Assembly (NCBI GenBank): GCA_023142175.1
Contig: JAGLJX010000023.1
Span: 1 to 20,913 of the forward strand
DNA: 20,913 nt
Direction of reading: 5' to 3'
DNA from: Emcibacter sp.
GTDB lineage: Bacteria; Pseudomonadota; Alphaproteobacteria; Sphingomonadales; Emcibacteraceae
How positions within the stretch are numbered: the first letter of the stretch is position 1; every line of letters starts with the position of its first letter. Positions 8,477 through 15,874 of the stretch are shown here, one piece after another. Under the pieces are notes generated by a model. That model had not been told where the DNA came from. It saw only the letters and a program-made list of their open reading frames with translations, and searched no databases. The position numbers were made by a program, and so were the translations under genes.

Positions 8477-8518
8477 TTGATAATATAGATATTGGCCTCC
8501 AGGGGTGCCAATTATCAA
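8477..8518 (-). promoter_or_regulatory. Nested inverted repeat in the rplY leader
   Basis: On the coding (minus) strand TTGATAAT is followed by TGGC...GCCA and then ATTATCAA, which is the exact reverse complement of the first arm. An inner pair ATTGGC/GCCAAT overlaps the outer arms by two bases. The structure lies between prs and rplY, just upstream of the rplY SD (complement of 8469-8474). No T-run follows, so it is more likely a 5' leader hairpin or operator than a terminator. Autogenous control by a ribosomal protein is possible but not shown. Confidence 0.35.
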
Positions 8519-8613
8519 AGGCCTGCACACTTAAGTAGAGCACAGACCTCATAGTTCGCAGCTTTTAACGTGAAACGGCTGAAAACTCAATGATTATTTA
8601 TATATTTTATAGC

Positions 8614-9555
8614 CTAATCAAACAGGACAGAAACACTCTCTGCCGTATTGATCCGCCGGATGGCCTCGGCAAATAGGGGTGCGATGCTGACCTGACGTAT
8701 TTTAGCGCAGTTTGCAACGGCTTCAGTGGCGCGGATGCTATCGGTTGTAACAACAGATTCCAGATCAGATGCTGCAATCCGTTCAACTGCGGGGCCGGAG
8801 AAAACACCGTGAGCCACATAGGCGCTCACACCCGTTGCGCCACTGGCTTTCAGGGCCGTGGCGGCATTACAAAGCGTTCCGGCAGAATCAACTATGTCAT
8901 CCACCAATATGCAATGATAGCCATCCACATCCCCAATGATATTCATAACCTCTGATACACCCGCTTTTTCGCGGCGTTTATCAATGATGCCCAGTGGTGC
9001 ATTATCCAGACGTTTCGCATGGGCGCGGGCGCGAACCACACCGCCAACGTCCGGCGATACCACCATGATCTTTTTGCCATTGGTCATGAGGTTTTCTTTG
9101 ATGTCGCGAACCAGAACCGGGGAGGCGAACAGGTTATCGGTGGGGATGTCGAAAAACCCCTGAATTTGTCCCGCATGAAGGTCCATGGTCAGGACACGGT
9201 CTGCGCCTGCTGTGGTAATCAGGTTAGCCATAAGTTTTGCTGAAATTGGCGTCCGGGGGCCGGGCTTGCGGTCTTGCCGGGCATAGCCGAAATAAGGGAT
9301 TACGGCTGTAATCCGTTTGGCACTGGCACGGCGTAGGGCATCAATGCTGACCAGAAGCTCCATGATATTGTCATTTGCCGGGTAAGAAGTAGGCTGAATC
9401 ACAAAAACGTCCTCACCGCGGACGTTTTCCTGTATTTCTACCCATACTTCTTCATCTAAAAATCGTTTGACGTCTGCTTTGGTTAATTCCATATCAAGGC
9501 AGCTCGCAATTGCTTCTGATAGGGGGAGATTACTGTTGCCGGACAGAAGTTTCAT
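8614..9555 (-). CDS. prs: Ribose-phosphate pyrophosphokinase (PRPP synthetase)
   Basis: 313 residues, standard class I length. Visible family landmarks are [15 protein letters not shown] (54-68), the ATP-binding [11 protein letters not shown] (87-97), the metal-binding [11 protein letters not shown] (125-135), the flexible loop IDKRREKAG (191-199), and the PRPP/ribose-5-phosphate loop [10 protein letters not shown] (218-227). It makes PRPP from ribose 5-phosphate and ATP for nucleotide, histidine and tryptophan synthesis. The SD AGAGGAAA precedes the ATG. It lies 74 bases after pgeF and 151 bases before rplY; prs near rplY-pth-ychF is a recurrent proteobacterial arrangement. Confidence 0.97.
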   Translation of the reverse strand: MKLLSGNSNLPLSEAIASCLDMELTKADVKRFLDEEVWVEIQENVRGEDVFVIQPTSYPANDNIMELLVSIDALRRASAKRITAVIPYFGYARQDRKPGPRTPISAKLMANLITTAGADRVLTMDLHAGQIQGFFDIPTDNLFASPVLVRDIKENLMTNGKKIMVVSPDVGGVVRARAHAKRLDNAPLGIIDKRREKAGVSEVMNIIGDVDGYHCILVDDIVDSAGTLCNAATALKASGATGVSAYVAHGVFSGPAVERIAASDLESVVTTDSIRATEAVANCAKIRQVSIAPLFAEAIRRINTAESVSVLFD

Positions 9556-9629
9556 GGTGCTATTTCCTCTTAGCTTAGAACATCGAATCTAGACTAGAAT
9601 ATATAGCGGGAAAAAAAATAAAAAGCGAC

Positions 9630-10376
9630 TTAAACAATCATGATGGTAGAAATTTGTCGGCCATAGTCTTTTTCCCCTTGGTGAGTAGCCCTGCGGTAGC
9701 TGAAAAGAATATCTTCGTCGCTATAGGTATCTTGGGGCAGGGCGGTGATTTTATCCAACCCCGACTCTTCTAGCCTATATGTAACGAACCCTTTTAAATC
9801 AAATAGGTAATGGTTTTTTTTAGTGCTTTTTATGAAGAAATGCTGATGTTCAGAGAATTTTTCCAGAAATTCTGGGCCGACTTCATAGTTTTTCTGAGCA
9901 ATGCAGGGGCCAATGGTTGCAATAATGTTGGGAATTTTGGCGCCTTTCTGACACATGATCTGGATGGTATTTTCCAGAATACCTGTGAGCGCTCCTTTCC
10001 ATCCTGCATGGGCCGCGCCGATCACCCCATTTTCAGGGTCCGCAAACAGGACGGGCGCGCAGTCTGCTGTCAGGATGCCAAGGGCAATATTTTTTTGCCT
10101 TGTGACCACAGCATCGCCCTTGGGCAGCTCATCAACCCACGGCGTGTCCATATAATGAACAATATTGCTGTGAATCTGATGTAGCCCGCAAAGGGTTGCA
10201 CCTTGAGAACCCAGTTCCGCAAGAATAGTATGACGATTCTTTTTTACATTTTCTGGATTATCATCTGATCCCGGCCCGCAATTTAAAGAGGTATATATAC
10301 CGGAAGAACAGCCGCCTTTTCGGGTGAAAAACCCGTGCCGGATATTTGAATGTTGCAAAAGAGGATTACGTATCAT
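9630..10376 (-). CDS. pgeF: Multicopper-oxidase-like purine nucleoside phosphorylase family protein (YfiH/PgeF)
   Basis: 248 residues of the DUF152/YfiH family. The metal-site residues are visible: H66 in GLHQIHS, C106 in TADCAPVLF and H123 in AHAGWKG, with the N-terminal HGFFTRKGGCSSG. Older annotations call the family polyphenol oxidase or laccase. Members have been described as zinc enzymes acting on purine nucleosides and, as PgeF, as peptidoglycan editing factors. Which role applies here cannot be decided. Its ATG overlaps the stop of the preceding MidA-like gene (ATGA), so translation is probably coupled. Confidence 0.93.
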   Translation of the reverse strand: MIRNPLLQHSNIRHGFFTRKGGCSSGIYTSLNCGPGSDDNPENVKKNRHTILAELGSQGATLCGLHQIHSNIVHYMDTPWVDELPKGDAVVTRQKNIALGILTADCAPVLFADPENGVIGAAHAGWKGALTGILENTIQIMCQKGAKIPNIIATIGPCIAQKNYEVGPEFLEKFSEHQHFFIKSTKKNHYLFDLKGFVTYRLEESGLDKITALPQDTYSDEDILFSYRRATHQGEKDYGRQISTIMIV

Positions 10377-11467
10377 TCCTCAAATCCGATAACACCGGTA
10401 AGCTCCCTGTCGGTGACAGCCATGACTTTAAACAACGTCCCCATCTCACTATCATCGGTTAACCTGTGGAGGGCTGATAGAATGTCTTTTTTCTGTTGGT
10501 CAGAGGCGTTGGCAAGAAGTACCTGTGAACGGGCTTCAATGCCTAATGATTTCAGGAATTTGCCCTGACCAGAAGGGCCGTATATATGGGTTTCACAATC
10601 AATTGCTATTTCTTTCAACTTCTGGAAATTCACATGGGTCGTAAGGTCAATATCACCCGGATCACACAGAATATCCATATATTTATGATTTTTAACGGCT
10701 TGGAGAGTGTCACCAGTGCCGTGGACATCATGACCATAATCGATGATCAGGGCCGCTCCGCAATATTGCTGTATATGCTCGGCAATTTCAGCCAGTATAT
10801 TTTCCCCAACAGTATTTACCTCTGCAATGCTACCCGCATCAGCCCGGTGAAGTGCGGCGGGGATAATCTGTTCCGGGGATGGTACGGGGGCAAGTTGAAG
10901 CGTTAGCTTGTCTTGGCTATCAAGGCAGATCAATCTTTCATGCCATCCCGTTTCCGTCTTTTGATATTGATGTACGGGCAGGGCATCAAAAAACTCATTG
11001 GCAATGAGTAGTATCGGTTCCCCCTTAGCCAGTTTCAGCACATCGCCGACCCGATTGTGCCAAGTGGGTGTTTTATAGGCTTTGAGCTTGTCTGCCTGTA
11101 TGTCCCGCAGGGCCGGAGACATCTCAACCAGATGCAGCTCTATGGCATTCAGCAACCCGGGGATAACTTTCATGGCCCTGAGCGTATCCTGCATCAGGGT
11201 TCCGCGTCCGGGGCCAACCTCTATGAGGTGGATTTTGGCAGGGCTGCCCATATTCAGCCAGTTTACCCCATGCCACAGGCCGACCATCTCGCCAAACATT
11301 TGGCTGACCTCCGGTGCGGTGGTGAAATCGCCTTGCTTGCCGAACGGGTCTTTTTTCATGTAATAGCCGTGTTTGGCATTGCCCAGAGCCTCTGCCATAA
11401 AGCTGGCGACCGTAATCGGTCCCTGAGCCTTGATCAGCTTGACCAGATATGTGTTAAGCGCGTTCAT
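10373..11467 (-). CDS. MidA/NDUFAF7-family SAM-dependent methyltransferase
   Basis: 364 residues. The N-terminus (ITVASFMAEALGNAKHGYYM, FGKQGDFTTAPEVSQMFGEM) and the SAM-binding EVGPGRGTLMQ (83-93) are diagnostic of the MidA/NDUFAF7 family; LIANEFFDALPVHQY is another hallmark. The eukaryotic member dimethylates an arginine of the complex I subunit NDUFS2 and is needed for complex I assembly. A similar job on NuoD is the natural inference in an alphaproteobacterium but is unproven. It overlaps lgt upstream and pgeF downstream by ATGA in both cases, so the three genes form one translation-coupled unit. Confidence 0.93.
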   Translation of the reverse strand: MNALNTYLVKLIKAQGPITVASFMAEALGNAKHGYYMKKDPFGKQGDFTTAPEVSQMFGEMVGLWHGVNWLNMGSPAKIHLIEVGPGRGTLMQDTLRAMKVIPGLLNAIELHLVEMSPALRDIQADKLKAYKTPTWHNRVGDVLKLAKGEPILLIANEFFDALPVHQYQKTETGWHERLICLDSQDKLTLQLAPVPSPEQIIPAALHRADAGSIAEVNTVGENILAEIAEHIQQYCGAALIIDYGHDVHGTGDTLQAVKNHKYMDILCDPGDIDLTTHVNFQKLKEIAIDCETHIYGPSGQGKFLKSLGIEARSQVLLANASDQQKKDILSALHRLTDDSEMGTLFKVMAVTDRELTGVIGFEE

Positions 11468-12282
11468 ATGGCTTTGTTAACTTTGCGGAATATGAGGTAA
11501 AGCCCGACCAGAACCATGGGAATTGACAGCAATTGCCCCATGGTGAGAAAGCCGGTGCCATAGAGAAAACCAATATGATTATCCGGCTCGCGGAACTGTT
11601 CGACAAAAGTTCGCGCCCCTGCATAGCCAATGAGAAAAACGCCTGTCAATACGCCGGGCTTTTTACGAGAATTAGTATAATGGAACAGGAACCACAATAG
11701 GAAGAACAGAGCTAAACCTTCGAGGGCGGCTTCATAAAGCTGACTCGGATGTCGGGGCAGTGGGCCGCCGCGGGGGAATACCATACCAACAGCGGCATCC
11801 GTTGGACGACCAAATAGCTCGCCATTGATGAAATTCGCCAATCGTCCGAGGAACAGGGCAAAGGGGGTAATGCAGGACAGCAGGTCAGTGAAGCGGAAAA
11901 ACGGAATTTTTCGTTTCTTACAGAAGAATAATGTGGCCAGAGCGACACCGATAAATCCGCCGTGAAATGACATACCCCCATCCCACAGGGCGAGAATATC
12001 GCCCGGATGGCTCAAATAATAGCTGAAGTTATAAAACAGCACGTAACCCAGACGCCCGCCAAAAATTACCCCCATCATAGCCCAGAAAGCGAAGTCGCCT
12101 ACCTGAACCGGTGTGCAGGGCGCGCCTTTTTTCTTGATAAGTTGCAACATGTAAAACCATGCAAAGCCCCAACCTGCAAGATAGGCCAGAGAATACCAGC
12201 GAATCGTAAAGGGGCCAAAACTGATCAGATCAGGCGAGATATTGGGGAAAGTAAGGGTTGATGATAATAAAAATTCTAACAT
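11464..12282 (-). CDS. lgt: Prolipoprotein diacylglyceryl transferase
   Basis: 272 residues with seven hydrophobic segments. The Lgt signature is present as GRLANFINGELFGR (146-159). Catalytically important positions are recognisable: H107 in MSFHGGFIG, R147 in the signature, and R231 in EQFREPDNH. The enzyme transfers diacylglycerol from phosphatidylglycerol to the lipobox cysteine of prolipoproteins in the inner membrane, the first step of lipoprotein maturation. First gene of the lgt-midA-pgeF unit. The SD is not obvious; two GCGATAAC copies lie just upstream of the ATG in its coding orientation. The 149-base gap to ubiK must carry divergent promoters, but I could not pick out convincing hexamers. 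Confidence 0.97.
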   Translation of the reverse strand: MLEFLLSSTLTFPNISPDLISFGPFTIRWYSLAYLAGWGFAWFYMLQLIKKKGAPCTPVQVGDFAFWAMMGVIFGGRLGYVLFYNFSYYLSHPGDILALWDGGMSFHGGFIGVALATLFFCKKRKIPFFRFTDLLSCITPFALFLGRLANFINGELFGRPTDAAVGMVFPRGGPLPRHPSQLYEAALEGLALFFLLWFLFHYTNSRKKPGVLTGVFLIGYAGARTFVEQFREPDNHIGFLYGTGFLTMGQLLSIPMVLVGLYLIFRKVNKAI

Positions 12283-12431
12283 ATGGTTATCGCCAGTTAT
12301 CGCAGGTTTACAATTGTTTAAGGGCCATCATGCAGGCCTTTTCATCCAAGTCAAGTATCATGAAACCCAAATCCGCTTGGCTTTCATTGTGAGTTTGGTC
12401 ATATTACAATTTTTACGGTAAAGGTGAAGAC

Positions 12432-12704
12432 GTGCAGACGGATAATAAATTTTTCGATGATCTGGCAAAACTAGGGCAGAGCGCCGCCGGAACCCTGCAT
12501 GGGGTCAAGGGCGAAATAGAGGGCATGATTCGCGCGCGTCTGGAAAATATCCTGAGGGATATGGACATGGTAAGCCGTGAAGAATTTGACGTGGTTAGCG
12601 ATATGGTCAAGGTCGCGCGGGTTGAAAACGAAGTGTTGGCAAAGAAAATAGTGGACTTAGAGAATACCCTGAAGGCCAAAAAAACAAAAAGCAGCAAAAA
12701 ATGA
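12432..12704 (+). CDS. ubiK: Accessory factor UbiK family protein (BMFP/YqiC)
   Basis: 90 residues, starting at GTG with AAGGTGA (12421-12427) upstream. The pattern ARLENILRDMDMVSREEFDVV (about 35-55) followed by the ARVENEVLAKKIVDLENTL coiled coil (about 62-80) and a basic lysine-rich tail is typical of the UbiK/YqiC family. E. coli UbiK binds the Ubi metabolon and lipids and supports aerobic ubiquinone synthesis; the Brucella relative (BMFP) is membrane-fusogenic. Its stop overlaps the next gene's start (ATGA). Divergent from lgt. Confidence 0.85.
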   Translation: MQTDNKFFDDLAKLGQSAAGTLHGVKGEIEGMIRARLENILRDMDMVSREEFDVVSDMVKVARVENEVLAKKIVDLENTLKAKKTKSSKK

Positions 12705-13207
12705 CAACAGCAAATTTAGACGGGTGTGATGACTTTATGGCTAATCCGCTTGATATTCTGGAAATGATAGCGGGTCAGAATGAATGGCCTTACGAGCGGT
12801 CATCTGAAGATGAAATTATCGTGGCGGTGAGCGGTGCTTGGTGTGATTTCCATATCCGGTATTTCTGGGCGGCTGAGGATAACCTGCTTCAGGCGGCGGC
12901 AATGCTGGATATGCGTGTCCCTAACAATAAAAAAGCAAAAATGCTGGAAACCATAAATCTGGTTAATGAACAGCTTGCCATCGGGCATTTTGCCATCTGG
13001 ACGGATGATAATACTCTAATGTTCCGCCATAGCAGTATGCTTGGTGCTGATCACGACCTTACGGCGGCGACCTGTGAAAAAACCACTGATGCAATCCTTG
13101 CGGAAAGCAATAAATATTATCCGGTGTTTCAATTTGTACTATGGGCGGGAAAAAGTCCGGAAGACGCAATAAAGTCTGCTATGCTGGATACCGTCGGCGA
13201 AGCATAG
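12701..13207 (+). CDS. YbjN-domain protein
   Basis: 168 residues, starting at the ATG that overlaps the ubiK stop by four bases; an in-frame alternative at 12737 (MANPLDILEM) is nearer the family's usual N-terminus. YbjN features are the LEMIAGQNEWPYERSSEDEIIVAVSG opening, a WCDFHIRYFW strand, LLQAAAMLDMRVP, ETINLVNEQLAIGHFAIW and a closing PVFQFVLWAGKSPEDAI. YbjN in E. coli is a sensory-transduction regulator affecting motility and stress with no known enzymatic role; the alphaproteobacterial versions are uncharacterised. It is placed between ubiK and proC and is likely co-transcribed with both. Confidence 0.85.
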   Translation: MTTANLDGCDDFMANPLDILEMIAGQNEWPYERSSEDEIIVAVSGAWCDFHIRYFWAAEDNLLQAAAMLDMRVPNNKKAKMLETINLVNEQLAIGHFAIWTDDNTLMFRHSSMLGADHDLTAATCEKTTDAILAESNKYYPVFQFVLWAGKSPEDAIKSAMLDTVGEA

Positions 13208-13218
13208 GGAGGCACAAT

Positions 13219-14049
13219 ATGTCGAAACTCTCACAAATTACCTCTGAAAACCCGCTGCTGCTCATGGGCTGTGGCAAGATGGGCGGTGCTTTACTGCAAG
13301 GTTGGCTTAAGGCTGGCCTGTCTAGTGATGCGGTGACGGTTGTTGACCCTTACCTTGAGGAAATCAAGGAAGGCGGCTTATATAAAAGCATATCTGATCT
13401 GCCGGAGGGATTAAGCCCCGGTTTTGTCGTTCTGGCGGTCAAGCCACAGATGATGGATCAGACGATGGCGGATTTGAAATCCCTTGATTGTGACAAAGCG
13501 GTTTTTCTGTCCATAGCGGCCGGAAAGACCATCGGATATTTTGAACGCCATATGGGCCAAATGGGGAAGAATGCAGCGATCATTCGCGCCATGCCCAATA
13601 CACCTGCGGCCATCGGGCGGGGTATCACGGTTGCCTGTCCCAACAATAATGTCAGCGAGGCGCAAAAGGCGGTCTGCCATGATTTGCTGACGGCTGCGGG
13701 GGCTGTAGAATGGGTTTCCGAGGAAAAACTGATTGATGCGGTCACGGCGGTATCGGGCAGCGGCCCGGCCTATGTCTTTAATCTGGTGGAAACCCTTGCG
13801 GGGGCTGGCGAAGCCGTAGGGTTAGGCCCTGAACTGGCGAAGAAACTGGCGATGCATACCGTATGCGGGGCCGGGGCTTTGCTGGAACAATCGGATCAGG
13901 ATGCGACCGAGCTTAGGATAAATGTCACAAGTCCAAATGGCACAACAGAGGCAGCGCTTAATGTCCTTATGGGCGAGGATGGCCTTAGTAAGCTTATGAC
14001 GAAAACAGTCCGCGCCGCACATCAAAGGTCAAAAGAACTTGCGGATTAG
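13219..14049 (+). CDS. proC: Pyrroline-5-carboxylate reductase
   Basis: The start is set at the ATG at 13219, six bases after AGGGAGG (13206-13212); longer readings run into the YbjN gene. The 276-residue product has the Rossmann NAD(P)-binding motif MGCGKMGG (16-23), VKPQMMD (74-80), IRAMPNTPA (122-130), and the ProC signature around AVSGSGPAYVFNLVE (177-191), then VTSPNGTTEAAL (236-247). It catalyses the last step of proline synthesis. The association of proC with a YbjN gene and ubiK is conserved in many alphaproteobacteria as far as I recall. No clear terminator follows; the small CGATA/TATCG repeat at 14068-14083 is too weak. Confidence 0.96.
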   Translation: MSKLSQITSENPLLLMGCGKMGGALLQGWLKAGLSSDAVTVVDPYLEEIKEGGLYKSISDLPEGLSPGFVVLAVKPQMMDQTMADLKSLDCDKAVFLSIAAGKTIGYFERHMGQMGKNAAIIRAMPNTPAAIGRGITVACPNNNVSEAQKAVCHDLLTAAGAVEWVSEEKLIDAVTAVSGSGPAYVFNLVETLAGAGEAVGLGPELAKKLAMHTVCGAGALLEQSDQDATELRINVTSPNGTTEAALNVLMGEDGLSKLMTKTVRAAHQRSKELAD

Positions 14050-14109
14050 AGGGGTGTCATCGCAATTCGATATTTTTTTATCGTTTATCAATAAATAACT
14101 ATTGCTATT

Positions 14110-14121
14110 CAATATATATTG
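14110..14121. promoter_or_regulatory. 12-bp perfect palindrome upstream of the DUF2975-like gene
   Basis: CAATATATATTG is exactly self-complementary and sits 45 bases before the ATG at 14167. It could be an operator for the small XRE regulator encoded immediately downstream, but A+T-rich palindromes of this size also occur by chance. Confidence 0.22.
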
Positions 14122-14166
14122 GTCTATCAAGTGATGGAACCACATATTAGATATTGGAGATCCGCA

Positions 14167-15078
14167 ATGTTCATTGAATTTCGCACTAGACTTATTGCCA
14201 TAGGTAAAAAAATCATTAGCTCACCACGTGCGATCGTGATGTTAAGCGCAATAATTATCGCAACCGGATTTTTATCTCAAATATCACAATTTTTAATATC
14301 CATAGAACCAACCATAGCGGGTGTGTTTTTGATCTGTGTGATAATTACCCTTGTGTTTTTTCTTGTCAGGGATATTCGACAAAAGCCTGTTGATATTATG
14401 GATAACTCTGGTGAAGACATTGATGTCCCGTCAACGCAGAAAGCGAACAGATTAACCAGACTGGTAAAATTATATCTTGATGCCATTTGGTTTTTATTTT
14501 TGGGGATTGCAGTTTTATTGCCCTTCTTTGCCGCGGTAATAAGCATAGATTATTTTGCAGGCCAGACCGGCATATGGGGTGTAGACCTAAGCGTGTTTTG
14601 GGGTTTTGCGATCAATCTTGAGCAATTAACCGATATGTCTGTAAATGTTCAGGGTCTAAGAGATGGTGTCATCAGCGGAAAGGCCATGATGAATATAGAA
14701 ACTATAAGCGTCGTTGCATGGTATCTGTTTATCGCGATAAATGAAGTAATGCTCTTGATTGTGCTTTATAGCCTATATCAGATGCGTGGGTTATTTACCT
14801 CGCTTGTGAAGGGTGTGTATTTCACAGTGGAAAATTCTATTCGCATTAAGAAAGTTGGCATTGCCGTGATTTTAGGAAATATTATTGTTCCCATAATGCA
14901 ATATTTTGGTGGGCGGGCGATGCTTGACGATATTCAGTTTAATATTCCGGGCTTCGAGATATATCCAGCATTTCAGGATGTGAGTGATGGGCTATTTCTT
15001 GGCATATTGATCCTTATTCTGGCGGGTGTTGCGCGCGAAGCCGCAAATATCTACGAAGAGCAATTACGGACAATATGA
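14167..15078 (+). CDS. Multi-pass membrane protein with DUF2975-like C-terminal half
   Basis: The start is chosen at the ATG at 14167 because GGAGA (14156-14160) lies six bases upstream; a TTG at 14119 has no comparable SD. The 303-residue product has about six hydrophobic helices (near 22-42, 49-67, 102-124, 180-203, 223-240 and 268-285). The stretch QMRGLFTSLVKGVYFTVENSIRIKKVG (within about 205-235) resembles the F-s-l-x-x-G-x-x-F-t-x-x-N-x-x-r-l-r-x-i-G segment typical of DUF2975 proteins. Those are usually about 160-200 residues with four helices, so residues 1-95 (two helices and a soluble linker) look like an addition. It overlaps a small XRE/YozG-like regulator gene, the usual partner of DUF2975. 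Function unknown. Confidence 0.7.
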   Translation: MFIEFRTRLIAIGKKIISSPRAIVMLSAIIIATGFLSQISQFLISIEPTIAGVFLICVIITLVFFLVRDIRQKPVDIMDNSGEDIDVPSTQKANRLTRLVKLYLDAIWFLFLGIAVLLPFFAAVISIDYFAGQTGIWGVDLSVFWGFAINLEQLTDMSVNVQGLRDGVISGKAMMNIETISVVAWYLFIAINEVMLLIVLYSLYQMRGLFTSLVKGVYFTVENSIRIKKVGIAVILGNIIVPIMQYFGGRAMLDDIQFNIPGFEIYPAFQDVSDGLFLGILILILAGVAREAANIYEEQLRTI

Positions 15079-15290
15079 TGAGCAGCATAATCAAAATAAA
15101 TCTGGATATTCTGCTTGTTCAACGAAAGATGACCTTGACCGAGTTGTCGCAGAAAGTTGGTATAACGATGGCTAATCTATCCATTCTCAAGAAGGGCAAA
15201 GCGCGGGCGATCCGCTTTTCCACATTAGTGGCTCTTTGTGATGCGCTGGAATGTGAACCGGGTGATATATTAATGCTGGAAGATGAATAA
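15075..15290 (+). CDS. Small XRE-family (YozG-like) transcriptional regulator
   Basis: 71 residues consisting almost entirely of a Cro/C1-type helix-turn-helix. RKMTLTELSQKVGITMANLSILKKGKA (about 17-43) contains helices 2 and 3, and LVALCDALECEPGDILML is the usual closing part of the HTH_26 family. The ATG at 15075 overlaps the stop of the membrane protein gene; a second ATG at 15078 is an equally good start. Co-translation with a DUF2975 protein is a recurrent pair, suggesting the two act together, perhaps with the membrane protein controlling or controlled by the regulator. The target is unknown. Confidence 0.88.
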   Translation: MMSSIIKINLDILLVQRKMTLTELSQKVGITMANLSILKKGKARAIRFSTLVALCDALECEPGDILMLEDE

Positions 15291-15300
15291 ATATTGCGGA

Positions 15301-15801
15301 TTATTCGCTCATATCTTTATTGACCTGTGCCAATGCTTCTTCGCGGTTTTCTTCGGCTATCAGGGCGGAAAGGACTTTCCAGAAGCCTTCTACCGATTGA
15401 TCGCCCGCATTTTCAAAGGCCTTTAACATATGGTCTTTTTGATGCTCGGCCACCTTATTTAACAACAATTGGCCCTGTTCGGTCAGAAAGAGCAGGCGTT
15501 GTCTGCGGTCCTGATCGCCGATGTCCTGCCGGATATGACCCTTTTCAACCAAGGTACTCAGTACACGGGACAGGCTTTGCTTGGTGATGTTGAGTAGCTT
15601 CAGAAGCTCGGCTACCTTCAACCCCGGATTGCGGCCAACAAAATGCAGAACCCTGTGATGGGCGCGACCAAACCCTAGGGTTTGCAACACATCATCAGGC
15701 CAGCTGATAAAATCACGATAAGCAAAATACAGCAGCTCCATACCCTTAAGGAATTTCTGGTGGTCAGAGTGTTTTTTTACGTCAAAAAATATGTCAGCCA
15801 T
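15301..15801 (-). CDS. MarR-family transcriptional regulator, PetP-like
   Basis: 166 residues. The winged-helix domain spans about 45-110: GFGRAHHRVLHFVGRNPG, recognition region LLKLLNITKQSLSRVLSTLVEKG (66-88), and wing DIGDQDRRQRLLFLTEQG (93-110). The GRAHHR...NRxPGLxV..LL..L.ITKQSLxRVL pattern is the one I associate with alphaproteobacterial PetP. In Rhodobacter capsulatus PetP is encoded with the response regulator PetR, which is required for petABC expression. No petR is adjacent here: the 3' neighbour is the convergent XRE gene, ten bases away. It is divergent from ilvE, so it may control ilvE and itself. The PetP identity is from recalled sequence pattern, not a search. Confidence 0.85.
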   Translation of the reverse strand: MADIFFDVKKHSDHQKFLKGMELLYFAYRDFISWPDDVLQTLGFGRAHHRVLHFVGRNPGLKVAELLKLLNITKQSLSRVLSTLVEKGHIRQDIGDQDRRQRLLFLTEQGQLLLNKVAEHQKDHMLKAFENAGDQSVEGFWKVLSALIAEENREEALAQVNKDMSE

Positions 15802-15829
15802 GTTGACATATTTAAATTATAATGTTACC
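15802..15829. promoter_or_regulatory. Candidate MarR operator in the marR-ilvE gap
   Basis: GTTGACAT (15802-15809) and ATGTTACC (15822-15829) form an imperfect inverted repeat (six of eight positions complementary) around an A+T-rich centre containing ATTTAAAT. It overlaps the putative -10 of the regulator gene, a typical place for autoregulation. Inference only. Confidence 0.3.
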
Positions 15830-15844
15830 CATATCAAGTCTTAA
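15816..15844 (-). promoter_or_regulatory. Candidate promoter of the MarR-type gene
   Basis: On the minus strand TTAAGA (complement of 15839-15844) and TATAAT (complement of 15816-15821) are 17 bases apart. The -10 is a consensus match, the -35 four of six. Transcription would begin just upstream of the regulator's ATG at 15801. Confidence 0.4.
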
Positions 15845-15874
15845 GTGAAATATTATTATAAACGAGGTTAAAAA

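Noticed and set aside
9588..9598. 11-base palindrome TCTAGACTAGA between pgeF and prs
   Set aside because: Arms of only five bases in a short A+T-rich gap; no supporting promoter context could be defined.
15803..15823. Consensus TTGACA and TATAAT on the plus strand before ilvE
   Set aside because: They are only nine bases apart, so they cannot serve as -35 and -10 of one sigma-70 promoter.
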